Origin: Buttiauxella sp965119215
GTDB taxonomy: Bacteria > Pseudomonadota > Gammaproteobacteria > Enterobacterales > Enterobacteriaceae
Length of the DNA: 64,000 nt
Assembly (NCBI GenBank): GCA_965119215.1
Contig: CBCPKK010000027.1
Location: forward strand, 1-64,000
Direction of reading: 5' to 3'
In this document: one piece after another, positions 10,223 through 17,861 of the stretch
Numbering within the stretch: the stretch's first letter is position 1
How the letters are laid out: each line of letters opens with the position of its first letter
Made by a program: the position numbers and the translations under genes
The notes under the pieces: model-generated
Told to the model about the DNA's origin: nothing
What the model saw: the letters and a program-made list of their open reading frames with translations, nothing else
The model's database searches: none

Positions 10223-11968
10223 TTACTTTTTCGCGCGTGATTGCGTTATCACACGGACTTCCTCACGCTCCGCAGGCGTTAGCCCTGTCGTTCTGGAACG
10301 TGCCATTAATTCTTCAAACCTCAACTCCAGCACGGAATCAAACATATGTTCGAGTGCGTCGGTGAACGTTTTTTCTGCAATGTCCTTATCTGCTATATCG
10401 TCCCATGAAGAGAGTTTTTCAAGGGTGGCGGCTTCATTTGTGCCGCGATATAGCTCTAAAAGCTGCCCGGTGGTTAAACCAGGTTGCGCCAGACAGGTAT
10501 TCACCAGGTCGATAAAGAGTTTCAACCCTGGCAACTTCGCCTGCTCCAGACCGTTAAGCGGTGGCACACTCGGTGCCAACTCTGGATTTTGAACCAGTAG
10601 TCCTATCAGTATACGCATGGTTGTGCGTTTTAGCTGTGGAACCGGTTTAGTCACGGCATTTTCAGCATGCTTTGGAGCAAAGCGTTCCCATTGCTGCTCA
10701 TAAGGAACCCCAGTCTTATTGCCGAGTTCTTGACGTAATAAAGTACGTAGCGTTTCACCAGGAACTTGACTAATAAGTGGATCTGCTAATGTATTTAACT
10801 GAGCACGGCCATCAGGTGAACTCAAATCGACCTGTGGCATCAGGCTGTTAAAAAGAAACGTAGAAAGCGGCTGTGCATGTTCCATGCGTGCTTCAAATGC
10901 TTCTTTACCTTCTTTACGCACCAGCGTGTCGGGATCTTCACCGTCCGGCAGGAACATAAAGCGTAACTGACGTCCGTCCGTCATATAAGGTAGCGCAGTT
11001 TCCAGCGCGCGCCATGCGGCGTCTCGCCCTGCGCGATCCCCGTCATAACAACAGACAACGGTATCCGTCACTCGGAACAGGAGCTGAATATGGTCGGCGG
11101 TGGTTGCGGTGCCTAATGAGGCAACGGCGTAAGATATGCCGTACTGCGCCAAAGCGACCACATCCATGTAACCTTCGACAACCAACAAGCGCGGTGGTTC
11201 TGACTGGCTTTGTTGTGCTTCATACAGGCCATAGAGCTGGCGGCCTTTATGGAAAATATCGGTTTCCGGGGAGTTCAGGTACTTCGGCTGGCCATCGCCC
11301 AGCACACGGCCACCAAAACCAATTACCCGGCCTCGCTTGTCACGTATCGGGAACATGACCCGTTCGCGGAAGCGATCGTAACTACGCCCCTGATCGTTGG
11401 TTACCAACATGCCTGCATCCGTCAAAGCCTGACGGTTTTCGCTATTTCCACCAAAACGCTTTAAGACGTTATCCCAACCGGGAGGGGCATAGCCGATGGC
11501 AAAGTGTTGAATAACCTCGGTACTTAAACCACGCTGTGCCAGATACTGGCGAGCAGACTCAGCCGATTGTAGAGCCAGGGATTGCTGATAAAAGGCGTTC
11601 AGGCCATCCATCAATTGATACAGACTTTGCCGTTGATGACGCTCAATCTGGCTTGGTCCGTTACCGGCTTCGTATGGCACCTCAAGGTTGTGCATGGCCG
11701 CCATTTCTTCAACGCTTTCGACAAAATCAAGTTTGTCGTAGTTCATTAAAAAATCTAGCGCGTTGCCGTGCGCACCACAGCCGAAGCAATGGTAAAACTG
11801 TTTCTCACCGTTTACGGTGAAAGAGGGGGTTTTTTCGTTATGGAACGGACAGCACGCATGATAGTTCTTGCCTTGCTTTTTCAGCTTAACACGGGCATCA
11901 ATCAGATCGATGATGTCGGTGCGAGCCAGCAAGTCATTGATGAAAACACGTGGAATTCGTCCAGCCAT
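10223..11968 (-). CDS. dnaG: DNA primase DnaG
   Basis: DnaG synthesises RNA primers for replication. The 581 residues equal the E. coli length. The N-terminal CHC2 zinc finger is visible as C40-x2-H43 and C61-x2-C64. The central TOPRIM domain includes VVEGYMDVVAL (about residues 262-272) and CYDGDRAGRDAAW (about 307-319). The C-terminal third is the DnaB-interacting helicase-binding domain. It lies between rpsU and rpoD and is expressed at low level because of the terminator in the rpsU-dnaG gap. Confidence 0.98.
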   Translation of the reverse strand: MAGRIPRVFINDLLARTDIIDLIDARVKLKKQGKNYHACCPFHNEKTPSFTVNGEKQFYHCFGCGAHGNALDFLMNYDKLDFVESVEEMAAMHNLEVPYEAGNGPSQIERHQRQSLYQLMDGLNAFYQQSLALQSAESARQYLAQRGLSTEVIQHFAIGYAPPGWDNVLKRFGGNSENRQALTDAGMLVTNDQGRSYDRFRERVMFPIRDKRGRVIGFGGRVLGDGQPKYLNSPETDIFHKGRQLYGLYEAQQSQSEPPRLLVVEGYMDVVALAQYGISYAVASLGTATTADHIQLLFRVTDTVVCCYDGDRAGRDAAWRALETALPYMTDGRQLRFMFLPDGEDPDTLVRKEGKEAFEARMEHAQPLSTFLFNSLMPQVDLSSPDGRAQLNTLADPLISQVPGETLRTLLRQELGNKTGVPYEQQWERFAPKHAENAVTKPVPQLKRTTMRILIGLLVQNPELAPSVPPLNGLEQAKLPGLKLFIDLVNTCLAQPGLTTGQLLELYRGTNEAATLEKLSSWDDIADKDIAEKTFTDALEHMFDSVLELRFEELMARSRTTGLTPAEREEVRVITQSRAKK

Positions 11969-12049
11969 AGGCCCCGTTAGGTACTTGCTTGCTTTCTTTC
12001 AGCCTTGCGATAAAGCAGGTTGAAAGAGCAGAAGTATGTCAGTTTCATG

Positions 12050-12087
12050 AACGAAAATAAGCCGCGCATTCCTTTCGGAAGCACGGC
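12050..12087 (-). terminator. Partial terminator T1 between rpsU and dnaG
   Basis: On the minus strand a stem GCCGTGCTTCC/GGAATGCGCGGC with a GAAA tetraloop is followed by TTATTTTC. It sits where E. coli has the T1 attenuator that lowers dnaG and rpoD transcription relative to rpsU. Confidence 0.8.
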
Positions 12088-12135
12088 CTTTACAACTACT
12101 ACAAGTCTGTTTTGGAGGATTGAACCCCCAAGATA

Positions 12136-12357
<222 letters not shown>

Positions 12358-12598
12358 TCACCTTTGATAAATTCGGTTTGCCGCTGACTTAGGCGTCAGC
12401 TATTTCAAAATGGTGCGGAATTTTACTGCAACTACTGCTGCTTTGTAAAGCACCGGACAACCAGAAACCTGGCTTTTAAGGCCGGAATCTTCCAGGGGCG
12501 TGGATTATACACCACCTGAGCGCAGTATGTGAGCAAAGTTTTACAATAAGCGCCCAGAGGCTTAAACTTCGCGGCAAGACTTTGAGGTAGAGAAAACC

Positions 12599-13612
12599 AT
12601 GCGCGTACTGGGTATAGAAACATCCTGCGATGAAACCGGCATCGCCATTTATGACGATGAAAAGGGTTTGTTAGCCAATCAATTGTATAGTCAGGTGAAA
12701 TTGCACGCTGATTACGGCGGCGTGGTGCCGGAACTGGCTTCCCGTGACCATGTGCGCAAAACCGTGCCATTGATTCAGGCAGCGCTTAAAGAAGCCGGAT
12801 TAACCGCCGAAGATATTGATGGCGTCGCTTATACCGCAGGGCCAGGCCTTGTTGGCGCACTCCTGGTAGGGGCAACCATTGGCCGTTCACTGGCATTTGC
12901 GTGGGATGTACCCGCTGTGCCGGTTCACCACATGGAAGGGCATCTGTTAGCCCCGATGCTGGAAGACAATCCGCCAGAGTTTCCGTTTGTCGCGCTGCTG
13001 GTTTCCGGCGGTCATACACAGTTAATTAGTGTGACGGGAATCGGCAAGTACGAACTGCTCGGCGAATCTATTGATGATGCCGCAGGCGAAGCCTTTGATA
13101 AGACAGCCAAACTATTGGGTCTGGATTATCCTGGTGGCCCAATGCTGTCAAAAATGGCATCACAAGGCACCGAAGGGCGCTTTACGTTCCCGCGCCCGAT
13201 GACGGACAGACCAGGCCTCGATTTCAGTTTCTCAGGCCTGAAAACGTTTGCAGCCAATACTATTCGCGGTAATGACGCCGATCCACAAACGCGTGCCGAT
13301 ATCGCTCGCGCGTTTGAAGATGCCGTTGTTGATACGCTGGCGATTAAATGCAAACGCGCGTTGGATCAAACTGGCTTTAAGCGCCTGGTTATGGCGGGTG
13401 GTGTGAGTGCAAACCGCACACTGCGTACGCGTATGGGAGAGATGATGGCAAAGCGCCGTGGTGAAGTGTTCTACGCGCGTCCTGAGTTTTGTACCGATAA
13501 CGGCGCGATGATTGCCTACGCAGGTATGATTCGTTTGAAAGCGGGAACAGCCGGTGAATTGAGCGTAACAGTTCGCCCACGTTGGCCACTGGCAGAGCTA
13601 CCGGCGGCGTAA
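12599..13612 (+). CDS. tsaD: tRNA threonylcarbamoyladenosine transferase subunit TsaD
   Basis: TsaD, with TsaB and TsaE, transfers the threonylcarbamoyl group to A37 of ANN-decoding tRNAs. The 337 residues match E. coli. The ASKHA-fold metal ligands appear in HHMEGHL (H111, H115), and the glycine-rich nucleotide loop is VSGGHTQL (about 134-141). The C-terminal MAGGVSANRTLR motif and a DNGAM metal aspartate near residue 300 complete the pattern. It is divergent from rpsU. In E. coli the ttd tartrate genes lie between tsaD and plsY; they are absent here. Confidence 0.97.
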   Translation: MRVLGIETSCDETGIAIYDDEKGLLANQLYSQVKLHADYGGVVPELASRDHVRKTVPLIQAALKEAGLTAEDIDGVAYTAGPGLVGALLVGATIGRSLAFAWDVPAVPVHHMEGHLLAPMLEDNPPEFPFVALLVSGGHTQLISVTGIGKYELLGESIDDAAGEAFDKTAKLLGLDYPGGPMLSKMASQGTEGRFTFPRPMTDRPGLDFSFSGLKTFAANTIRGNDADPQTRADIARAFEDAVVDTLAIKCKRALDQTGFKRLVMAGGVSANRTLRTRMGEMMAKRRGEVFYARPEFCTDNGAMIAYAGMIRLKAGTAGELSVTVRPRWPLAELPAA

Positions 13613-13634
13613 AACTAAGGCAAATCAGCCAATG

Positions 13635-13661
13635 AGGAGTGAGAAATCACTCCTTTTTTTT
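13635..13661 (+). terminator. Intrinsic terminator of tsaD
   Basis: The stem AGGAGTGA/TCACTCCT has a GAAA loop and is followed by eight T residues. Its right arm and T-tract overlap the last codons and stop of convergent plsY. Confidence 0.85.
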
Positions 13662-14264
13662 GTCTTTATTTCTGCGTAGCTTCTTCCAGATTTTGGTTTC
13701 CTGGCCACGCCACAAACGCTGAATGTTATCGTGGTGGCGCATTAAAATCAGGCAGGAAAGCATGGCGACCGGGAAGGTGAACTGGGGTTTGAACCACCAG
13801 ACATAAAACGGAGCGATCAGCGCACTAATAATTGCGCCAAGTGACGAGTAACCGCTGAGTAACACGCTCAGTAGCCAGGTGCCCGCCATCACACCGGTTA
13901 AATCCCAGCCGATAGGTGCTATGGCACCAAATGCGGTTGCGACACCTTTGCCGCCGTGGAATTTAAAGAAAACCGGCCAGATATGCCCCAGGCAAGCGGC
14001 GATTGCGATAAGCCCTAGCCAGAACGGGGTTACGCCTAGCGCGTAGGCCGCCCAGACTGGTAACATTCCTTTGAGAACATCAAAAATCAGTACCGCTACG
14101 GCTGCGCCTTTACCACCAATACGTAAGACATTGGTCGCACCTGGGTTGCCGGAACCGTTCTCTCGCGGATCAGGAAGACCCGCTATTCGGCAGACCAGAA
14201 TGGCGCTAGAAATTGAGCCGCAAAGATACGCGAGCAGGATCATGCCAGGCGCGATTGCACTCAT
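13647..14264 (-). CDS. plsY: Glycerol-3-phosphate acyltransferase PlsY
   Basis: This inner-membrane enzyme transfers acyl from acyl-phosphate to glycerol-3-phosphate, the first step of phosphatidic acid synthesis in the PlsX/PlsY route. Its 205 residues are the family length, with about five hydrophobic helices. The conserved motifs are visible: SGNPGATNVLR (about 38-48), KFHGGKGVATAFG (about 103-115), and a late MRHHDNIQRL. The C-terminus is lysine-rich and ends inside the tsaD terminator. It is divergent from folB, as in E. coli. Confidence 0.96.
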   Translation of the reverse strand: MSAIAPGMILLAYLCGSISSAILVCRIAGLPDPRENGSGNPGATNVLRIGGKGAAVAVLIFDVLKGMLPVWAAYALGVTPFWLGLIAIAACLGHIWPVFFKFHGGKGVATAFGAIAPIGWDLTGVMAGTWLLSVLLSGYSSLGAIISALIAPFYVWWFKPQFTFPVAMLSCLILMRHHDNIQRLWRGQETKIWKKLRRNKDKKKE

Positions 14265-14371
14265 AACGCTGTTCCATTTTGAAAGTGTCGTTGTATTCTC
14301 CGCATCTGTGGATAATACGCATATTTCGCCAGAAGTGGTATCTGGCGTGACTAAAAACCGGGCAGGGCGTG

Positions 14372-14740
14372 ATGGACATTGTATTTATAGAGCAACTCAC
14401 TGTAATCACCACAATTGGTGTTTACGACTGGGAACAAACTATCTCCCAGAAATTAGTATTCGATATCGAAATGGCATGGGATAACCGCCAGGCCGCCAGC
14501 AGCGATGATGTAAATGATTGCCTGAGCTATGCTGATGTCAGCGAAGCGGTGATTAACCATGTCTCCGGCGGGCGTTTTGCGCTGGTTGAGCGTGTGGCTG
14601 AAGAGGTCGCGCAATTATTGCTGACCCGCTTTAACTCACCGTGGGTACGTTTAAAAGTCAGTAAACCAGGTGCGGTTGCGCAGGCTGCCAATGTTGGCGT
14701 CATCATCGAGCGTGGCAGTAATCCGAAAGCGAATCATTAA
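14372..14740 (+). CDS. folB: Dihydroneopterin aldolase FolB
   Basis: FolB makes 6-hydroxymethyl-dihydropterin from dihydroneopterin in folate synthesis. ATG 14372 (MDIVFIEQLTVITTIGVYDW) gives 122 residues, equal to E. coli; a GTG one codon upstream is possible but gives an extra Met. The active-site VERVAEEVA segment near residue 70 and the KPGAVAQAANVGVIIER end are typical. An AGGG ribosome site lies very close to the start. Confidence 0.95.
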   Translation: MDIVFIEQLTVITTIGVYDWEQTISQKLVFDIEMAWDNRQAASSDDVNDCLSYADVSEAVINHVSGGRFALVERVAEEVAQLLLTRFNSPWVRLKVSKPGAVAQAANVGVIIERGSNPKANH

Positions 14741-14793
14741 ATTCATATTTGTTAAACCAAGCATGTGTAACCTGGTCATAACTGTCATCTATT

Positions 14794-14814
14794 CGCGGCA
14801 GATGCCGCTTTTTT
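14794..14814 (+). terminator. Short intrinsic terminator after folB
   Basis: The 5-bp stem GCGGC/GCCGC with an AGAT loop is followed by six T residues. It lies 30 bp before the uppP start, so it separates folB from uppP at least partly. Confidence 0.6.
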
Positions 14815-14843
14815 GTTTGTTTTAGGGGTTAGAGGGTTTATTG

Positions 14844-15662
14844 ATGGGCGATCTGCACTCGTTAGTTATTGCTGCAATTCTTGGAGTTGTTGAAGGTCTC
14901 ACGGAGTTCCTACCTGTCTCGTCCACGGGCCATATGATAATCGTCGGTCACTTGCTCGGTTTCGAGGGTGATACGGCGAAAACATTTGAAGTGGTTATTC
15001 AGCTTGGTTCTATCCTCGCGGTTGTGGTGATGTTCTGGCGTCGCTTATTTGGGCTTATCGGTATTCACTTTGGCCGCCAGCCTCATGAAGGTACCGGAAC
15101 AGGGCGATTGACGCTGATTCATATCCTGCTGGGTATGGTGCCCGCGGTGGTGCTGGGGCTGGCCTTCCATGACATGATTAAATCGTTATTTAATCCGGTA
15201 AACGTCATGTATGCACTGGTGGTGGGCGGTGTGCTACTGATTGCGGCTGAACTGTTAAAACCAAAAGTCGTACGCGCAGAAGGTGTCGATGACATCACCT
15301 ATCGCCAGGCATTTGCTATTGGTTGCTTCCAGTGTTTGGCGCTGTGGCCGGGTTTTTCACGCTCGGGTGCAACAATTTCAGGCGGGATGTTGATGGGCGT
15401 TAGCCGTTACGCTGCGTCTGAGTTCTCGTTCCTGCTGGCCGTGCCGATGATGATGGGTGCCACGGTGCTGGATGTTTATAAGAGCATCGGTTTTTTAACC
15501 CTGGCCGATCTCCCTATGTTTGCCGTTGGTTTTATTACCGCATTTATCGTTGCGCTAATTGCCATTAAAACATTCCTGCAAATTATCAAACGTATCTCTT
15601 TTATTCCGTTCGCAATTTATCGCTTTGCGGTTGCGGCAGTGGTTTATTTCGTATTCTTCTAA
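14844..15662 (+). CDS. uppP: Undecaprenyl-diphosphatase UppP (BacA)
   Basis: This integral-membrane phosphatase recycles undecaprenyl diphosphate for peptidoglycan and gives bacitracin resistance. It has 272 residues from ATG 14844; a TTG one codon earlier is an alternative. Two signature motifs are clear: GVVEGLTEFLPVSSTGHM (about residues 14-31) and the ALWPGFSRSGATISGG loop (about 166-181). Multiple transmembrane helices follow throughout. In E. coli the next gene is cca; here a sugar locus intervenes. Confidence 0.96.
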   Translation: MGDLHSLVIAAILGVVEGLTEFLPVSSTGHMIIVGHLLGFEGDTAKTFEVVIQLGSILAVVVMFWRRLFGLIGIHFGRQPHEGTGTGRLTLIHILLGMVPAVVLGLAFHDMIKSLFNPVNVMYALVVGGVLLIAAELLKPKVVRAEGVDDITYRQAFAIGCFQCLALWPGFSRSGATISGGMLMGVSRYAASEFSFLLAVPMMMGATVLDVYKSIGFLTLADLPMFAVGFITAFIVALIAIKTFLQIIKRISFIPFAIYRFAVAAVVYFVFF

Positions 15663-15681
15663 CGTTAACCACTAATATTAA

Positions 15682-15712
15682 AAGCCACTCGTCATGAGTG
15701 GCTTTTTTGTTT
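15682..15712 (+). terminator. Intrinsic terminator of uppP
   Basis: A 9-bp stem AAGCCACTC/GAGTGGCTT with a GTCAT loop is followed by TTTTTTGTTTTT. It lies 20 bp after the uppP stop. Confidence 0.9.
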
Positions 15713-16223
15713 TTATGATTACGGATGATTGTAATTTGAGAAATTGTGCGAGCAATCACATTACCCCATTTCATTCCTGACTATTATCGTTTGCTCATTT
15801 CTGGAGGAAATATGTCAGCCACTGTCCACCGACTTATCAGTTATTGCTTCTACTGCCTGCTGGGGAAATTCAGCAGCGTGAAGTCATTGCTGTGTGGACT
15901 TTGCTGTTTTAACTCCGTTCAGTCACTAAGCGCTGTTGATGAATCCACGCAGGAAAATAGCGAAGATGATATTTCTTGTGGCTGGTCGCGCTTATGGGGC
16001 TGTGCAAGCCAAAGTTTGATAGCCGCATCTACTCGATTACCGATTCCACAAGCCTCAAGTGCTGTAAAAACCATTATTCAGGCTCGCCTGGTGGCGCAAC
16101 TTCGCCATGAACTGGCGTTTAGTTTCACCACCCGTAGTGCCCACCAGTTGTTGGTCTGCCACCGCTTGAGCGGCGAGTCAGATGCTAATTCAGATTCACA
16201 TAACATGCTGTTTAATCGCTTAA
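15713..16223 (+). other. Leader-like region before the sugar PTS locus
   Basis: About 510 bp separate the uppP terminator from the next terminator. One long open frame reads through it: ATG 15812, preceded by the strong site GGAGG, running to 16312. Its product is cysteine- and serine-rich without a recognisable fold, reads through the terminator hairpin and overlaps the IIB start, so I doubt it is a protein. Other frames show a tempting helix-turn-helix-like stretch near 15840-15900 (LPAGEIQQREVIAVWTLL) that is soon stopped. It may be a decayed regulator gene, a regulatory leader, or both. I assign no function. Confidence 0.35.
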
Positions 16224-16261
16224 AAAGCACAATGCGCCTCATCGCCATTGTGCTTTTTTTA
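16224..16261 (+). terminator. Intrinsic terminator/attenuator just before the PTS IIB gene
   Basis: An 11-bp stem AAAGCACAATG/CATTGTGCTTT with an 11-nt loop is followed by a run of T residues. It ends 32 bp before the IIB start codon, leaving almost no room for a promoter. It may end an upstream transcript, or act as an attenuator of the operon. I found no BglG/LicT-type RAT sequence overlapping it. Confidence 0.75.
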
Positions 16262-16293
16262 TTGTCTAAATCCGACCCGAGAGAGAAACCATT

Positions 16294-16608
16294 ATGTATA
16301 TCGTTTGTGTAGCTGCCTGCCCGACAGGCGTCGCCCATACCTTTATGGCCGCGGAAGCATTGGAAATCACCGGCAAAAGCCGTGGGCATGAAGTTAAAGT
16401 CGAAACTCAGGGCAGCATGGGCGCGGAAAACGAAATTACCGCAGAAGACCTGGCGCGTGCCGATGGTGTGATCATTGCCGCTGATGTGGCTATCAATAAC
16501 AGAGAACGCTTCGATGGCATGCTAAAACTGGAGTGCAGCGTGGCAGACCCGATAAAGTTTGGCGAAGCCGTCTTTGAAGCCATCGAGCAGGAGATAAATC
16601 ATGGCTAA
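16294..16608 (+). CDS. Fructose-family PTS enzyme IIB
   Basis: This stand-alone IIB domain of the fructose/mannitol PTS superfamily has 104 residues. The phosphocysteine is Cys9 in the diagnostic CPTGVAHTFMAAEAL motif. It receives phosphate from the IIA domain, here fused to the HPr-EI protein encoded at 20464, and passes it to sugar at IIC. It overlaps the IIC gene by eight bases. Homologues include E. coli FrwB and FryB. The sugar is unknown; the adjacent GH38 alpha-mannosidase suggests a mannoside. Confidence 0.9.
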   Translation: MYIVCVAACPTGVAHTFMAAEALEITGKSRGHEVKVETQGSMGAENEITAEDLARADGVIIAADVAINNRERFDGMLKLECSVADPIKFGEAVFEAIEQEINHG

Positions 16609-17728
16609 ATTTCAGGGTGGCGGGCCGAAATCCTCCACGGGTACGGAAGTGAAAAACGCCATCATGACCGGTGTGTCGTACATGCTGCCGTTTGTCATCG
16701 CAGGTGCGGTGATTATGGGTATCGCCCGTATTGGTGCCTCAATGTATGGCATTGATAACATTTGGGATGCCAGCCACGAACAGGCCGCGAGCCTGGTCGT
16801 GCAGATGCTACATAAGTTCGATGGGTTTGGCGGATTGGCGCTGTCATTGATGCTGCCGATTGTGGCGGGTTACATCAGTTTTGCGATTGCTAACAAACCA
16901 GGAATTGCGCCAGGTATGGTGGGCGGTCTTTTGGCCAGTAACCTGGGAACGGGCTTCCTGGGCGCACTGGCTGCGGGCTTTGTCGCGGGTTATGTCGTTC
17001 GCTTGCTGACGGCGAAAGTGAAATTGCCGCGCTCACTTGCCTCTGCGGGGCCGATTTTCATTCTGCCCGTCGGCGGCACGTTGCTGACCTGCATCATCAT
17101 GGCGTTTGTCATTGGCACGCCGCTGGCAGCGCTTAACCGCGGAATGGAAGCGTGGTTGATGGCGATGTCCGGTACCAACAAAATTATTCTGGCGGCAGTC
17201 GTCGGTGGCATGGTGGGCTTTGACCTTGGCGGGCCGGTAAACAAAGCGGCAGTGACTACCGCAATGGCGTTACTAGCTTCCGGTATTTACGACCCTAACA
17301 CGGCGGCACAAGTGGCGATTATCATCCCGCCAATCGGCCTGGGTGTCGCTTCACTAATCTGGAAAAACCGCTTCCCGGAATCGTTGCAAGAGGCGGGTAA
17401 AGCCTCAACGTTAATGGGTTTGATTGGCGTCTCAGAAGGGGCGATTCCATTTGCACTGGCTAACCCTAAAATCATTATTATCAACGTTATAGGTACTGCC
17501 ACGGGCGCTGCGATGGCGGTGGGTTTAGGGGCGGTAAATCATGCGCCTATTTCCGGGTTTTATGGCTGGTTAGCCGTAGATGGCTGGCCGATTTACATTC
17601 TGTCGATTGCCGTAGGTTCCGCGATTGTTGCGGTGGGCTCACTGCTGGTTTTCCGCCAGTCGACACCGTTAACCAACAAAGAAGAAAAAGCCGCTGCACC
17701 AGCACCTAAATTTAAAGTAAGCCGCTAA
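16601..17728 (+). CDS. Fructose-family PTS enzyme IIC (permease)
   Basis: This 375-residue membrane subunit is of the fructose PTS type. Hydrophobic segments run from about residue 20 to 355. Family motifs include GVSYMLPFVIAGAV near the N-terminus, GYISFAIANKPGIAPGM near residue 85, FDLGGPVNKAA near residue 208 and GVSEGAIPFAL near residue 270. It moves the sugar across the inner membrane while IIB phosphorylates it. The C-terminus is a short charged and Ala/Pro tail. It forms an operon with IIB (overlap), then the GH38 gene after 133 bp. Confidence 0.9.
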   Translation: MAKFQGGGPKSSTGTEVKNAIMTGVSYMLPFVIAGAVIMGIARIGASMYGIDNIWDASHEQAASLVVQMLHKFDGFGGLALSLMLPIVAGYISFAIANKPGIAPGMVGGLLASNLGTGFLGALAAGFVAGYVVRLLTAKVKLPRSLASAGPIFILPVGGTLLTCIIMAFVIGTPLAALNRGMEAWLMAMSGTNKIILAAVVGGMVGFDLGGPVNKAAVTTAMALLASGIYDPNTAAQVAIIIPPIGLGVASLIWKNRFPESLQEAGKASTLMGLIGVSEGAIPFALANPKIIIINVIGTATGAAMAVGLGAVNHAPISGFYGWLAVDGWPIYILSIAVGSAIVAVGSLLVFRQSTPLTNKEEKAAAPAPKFKVSR

Positions 17729-17861
17729 CGGTTTATTTTATGGTTTGCTGATGAAGTTTGTTAAATATAAATGAGAGTCATTAGTCTCAGGGTTTCCCAC
17801 ATTTAAAATAAAGTCATGATGCTGCGATTAATATAATGCTGCCATCATGTAAGGCCGAAAT

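Noticed and set aside
15746..16312. 188-residue protein before the PTS genes
   Set aside because: It reads through an intrinsic terminator and overlaps the IIB start, with no recognisable domain; recorded only as a leader region of unclear nature.
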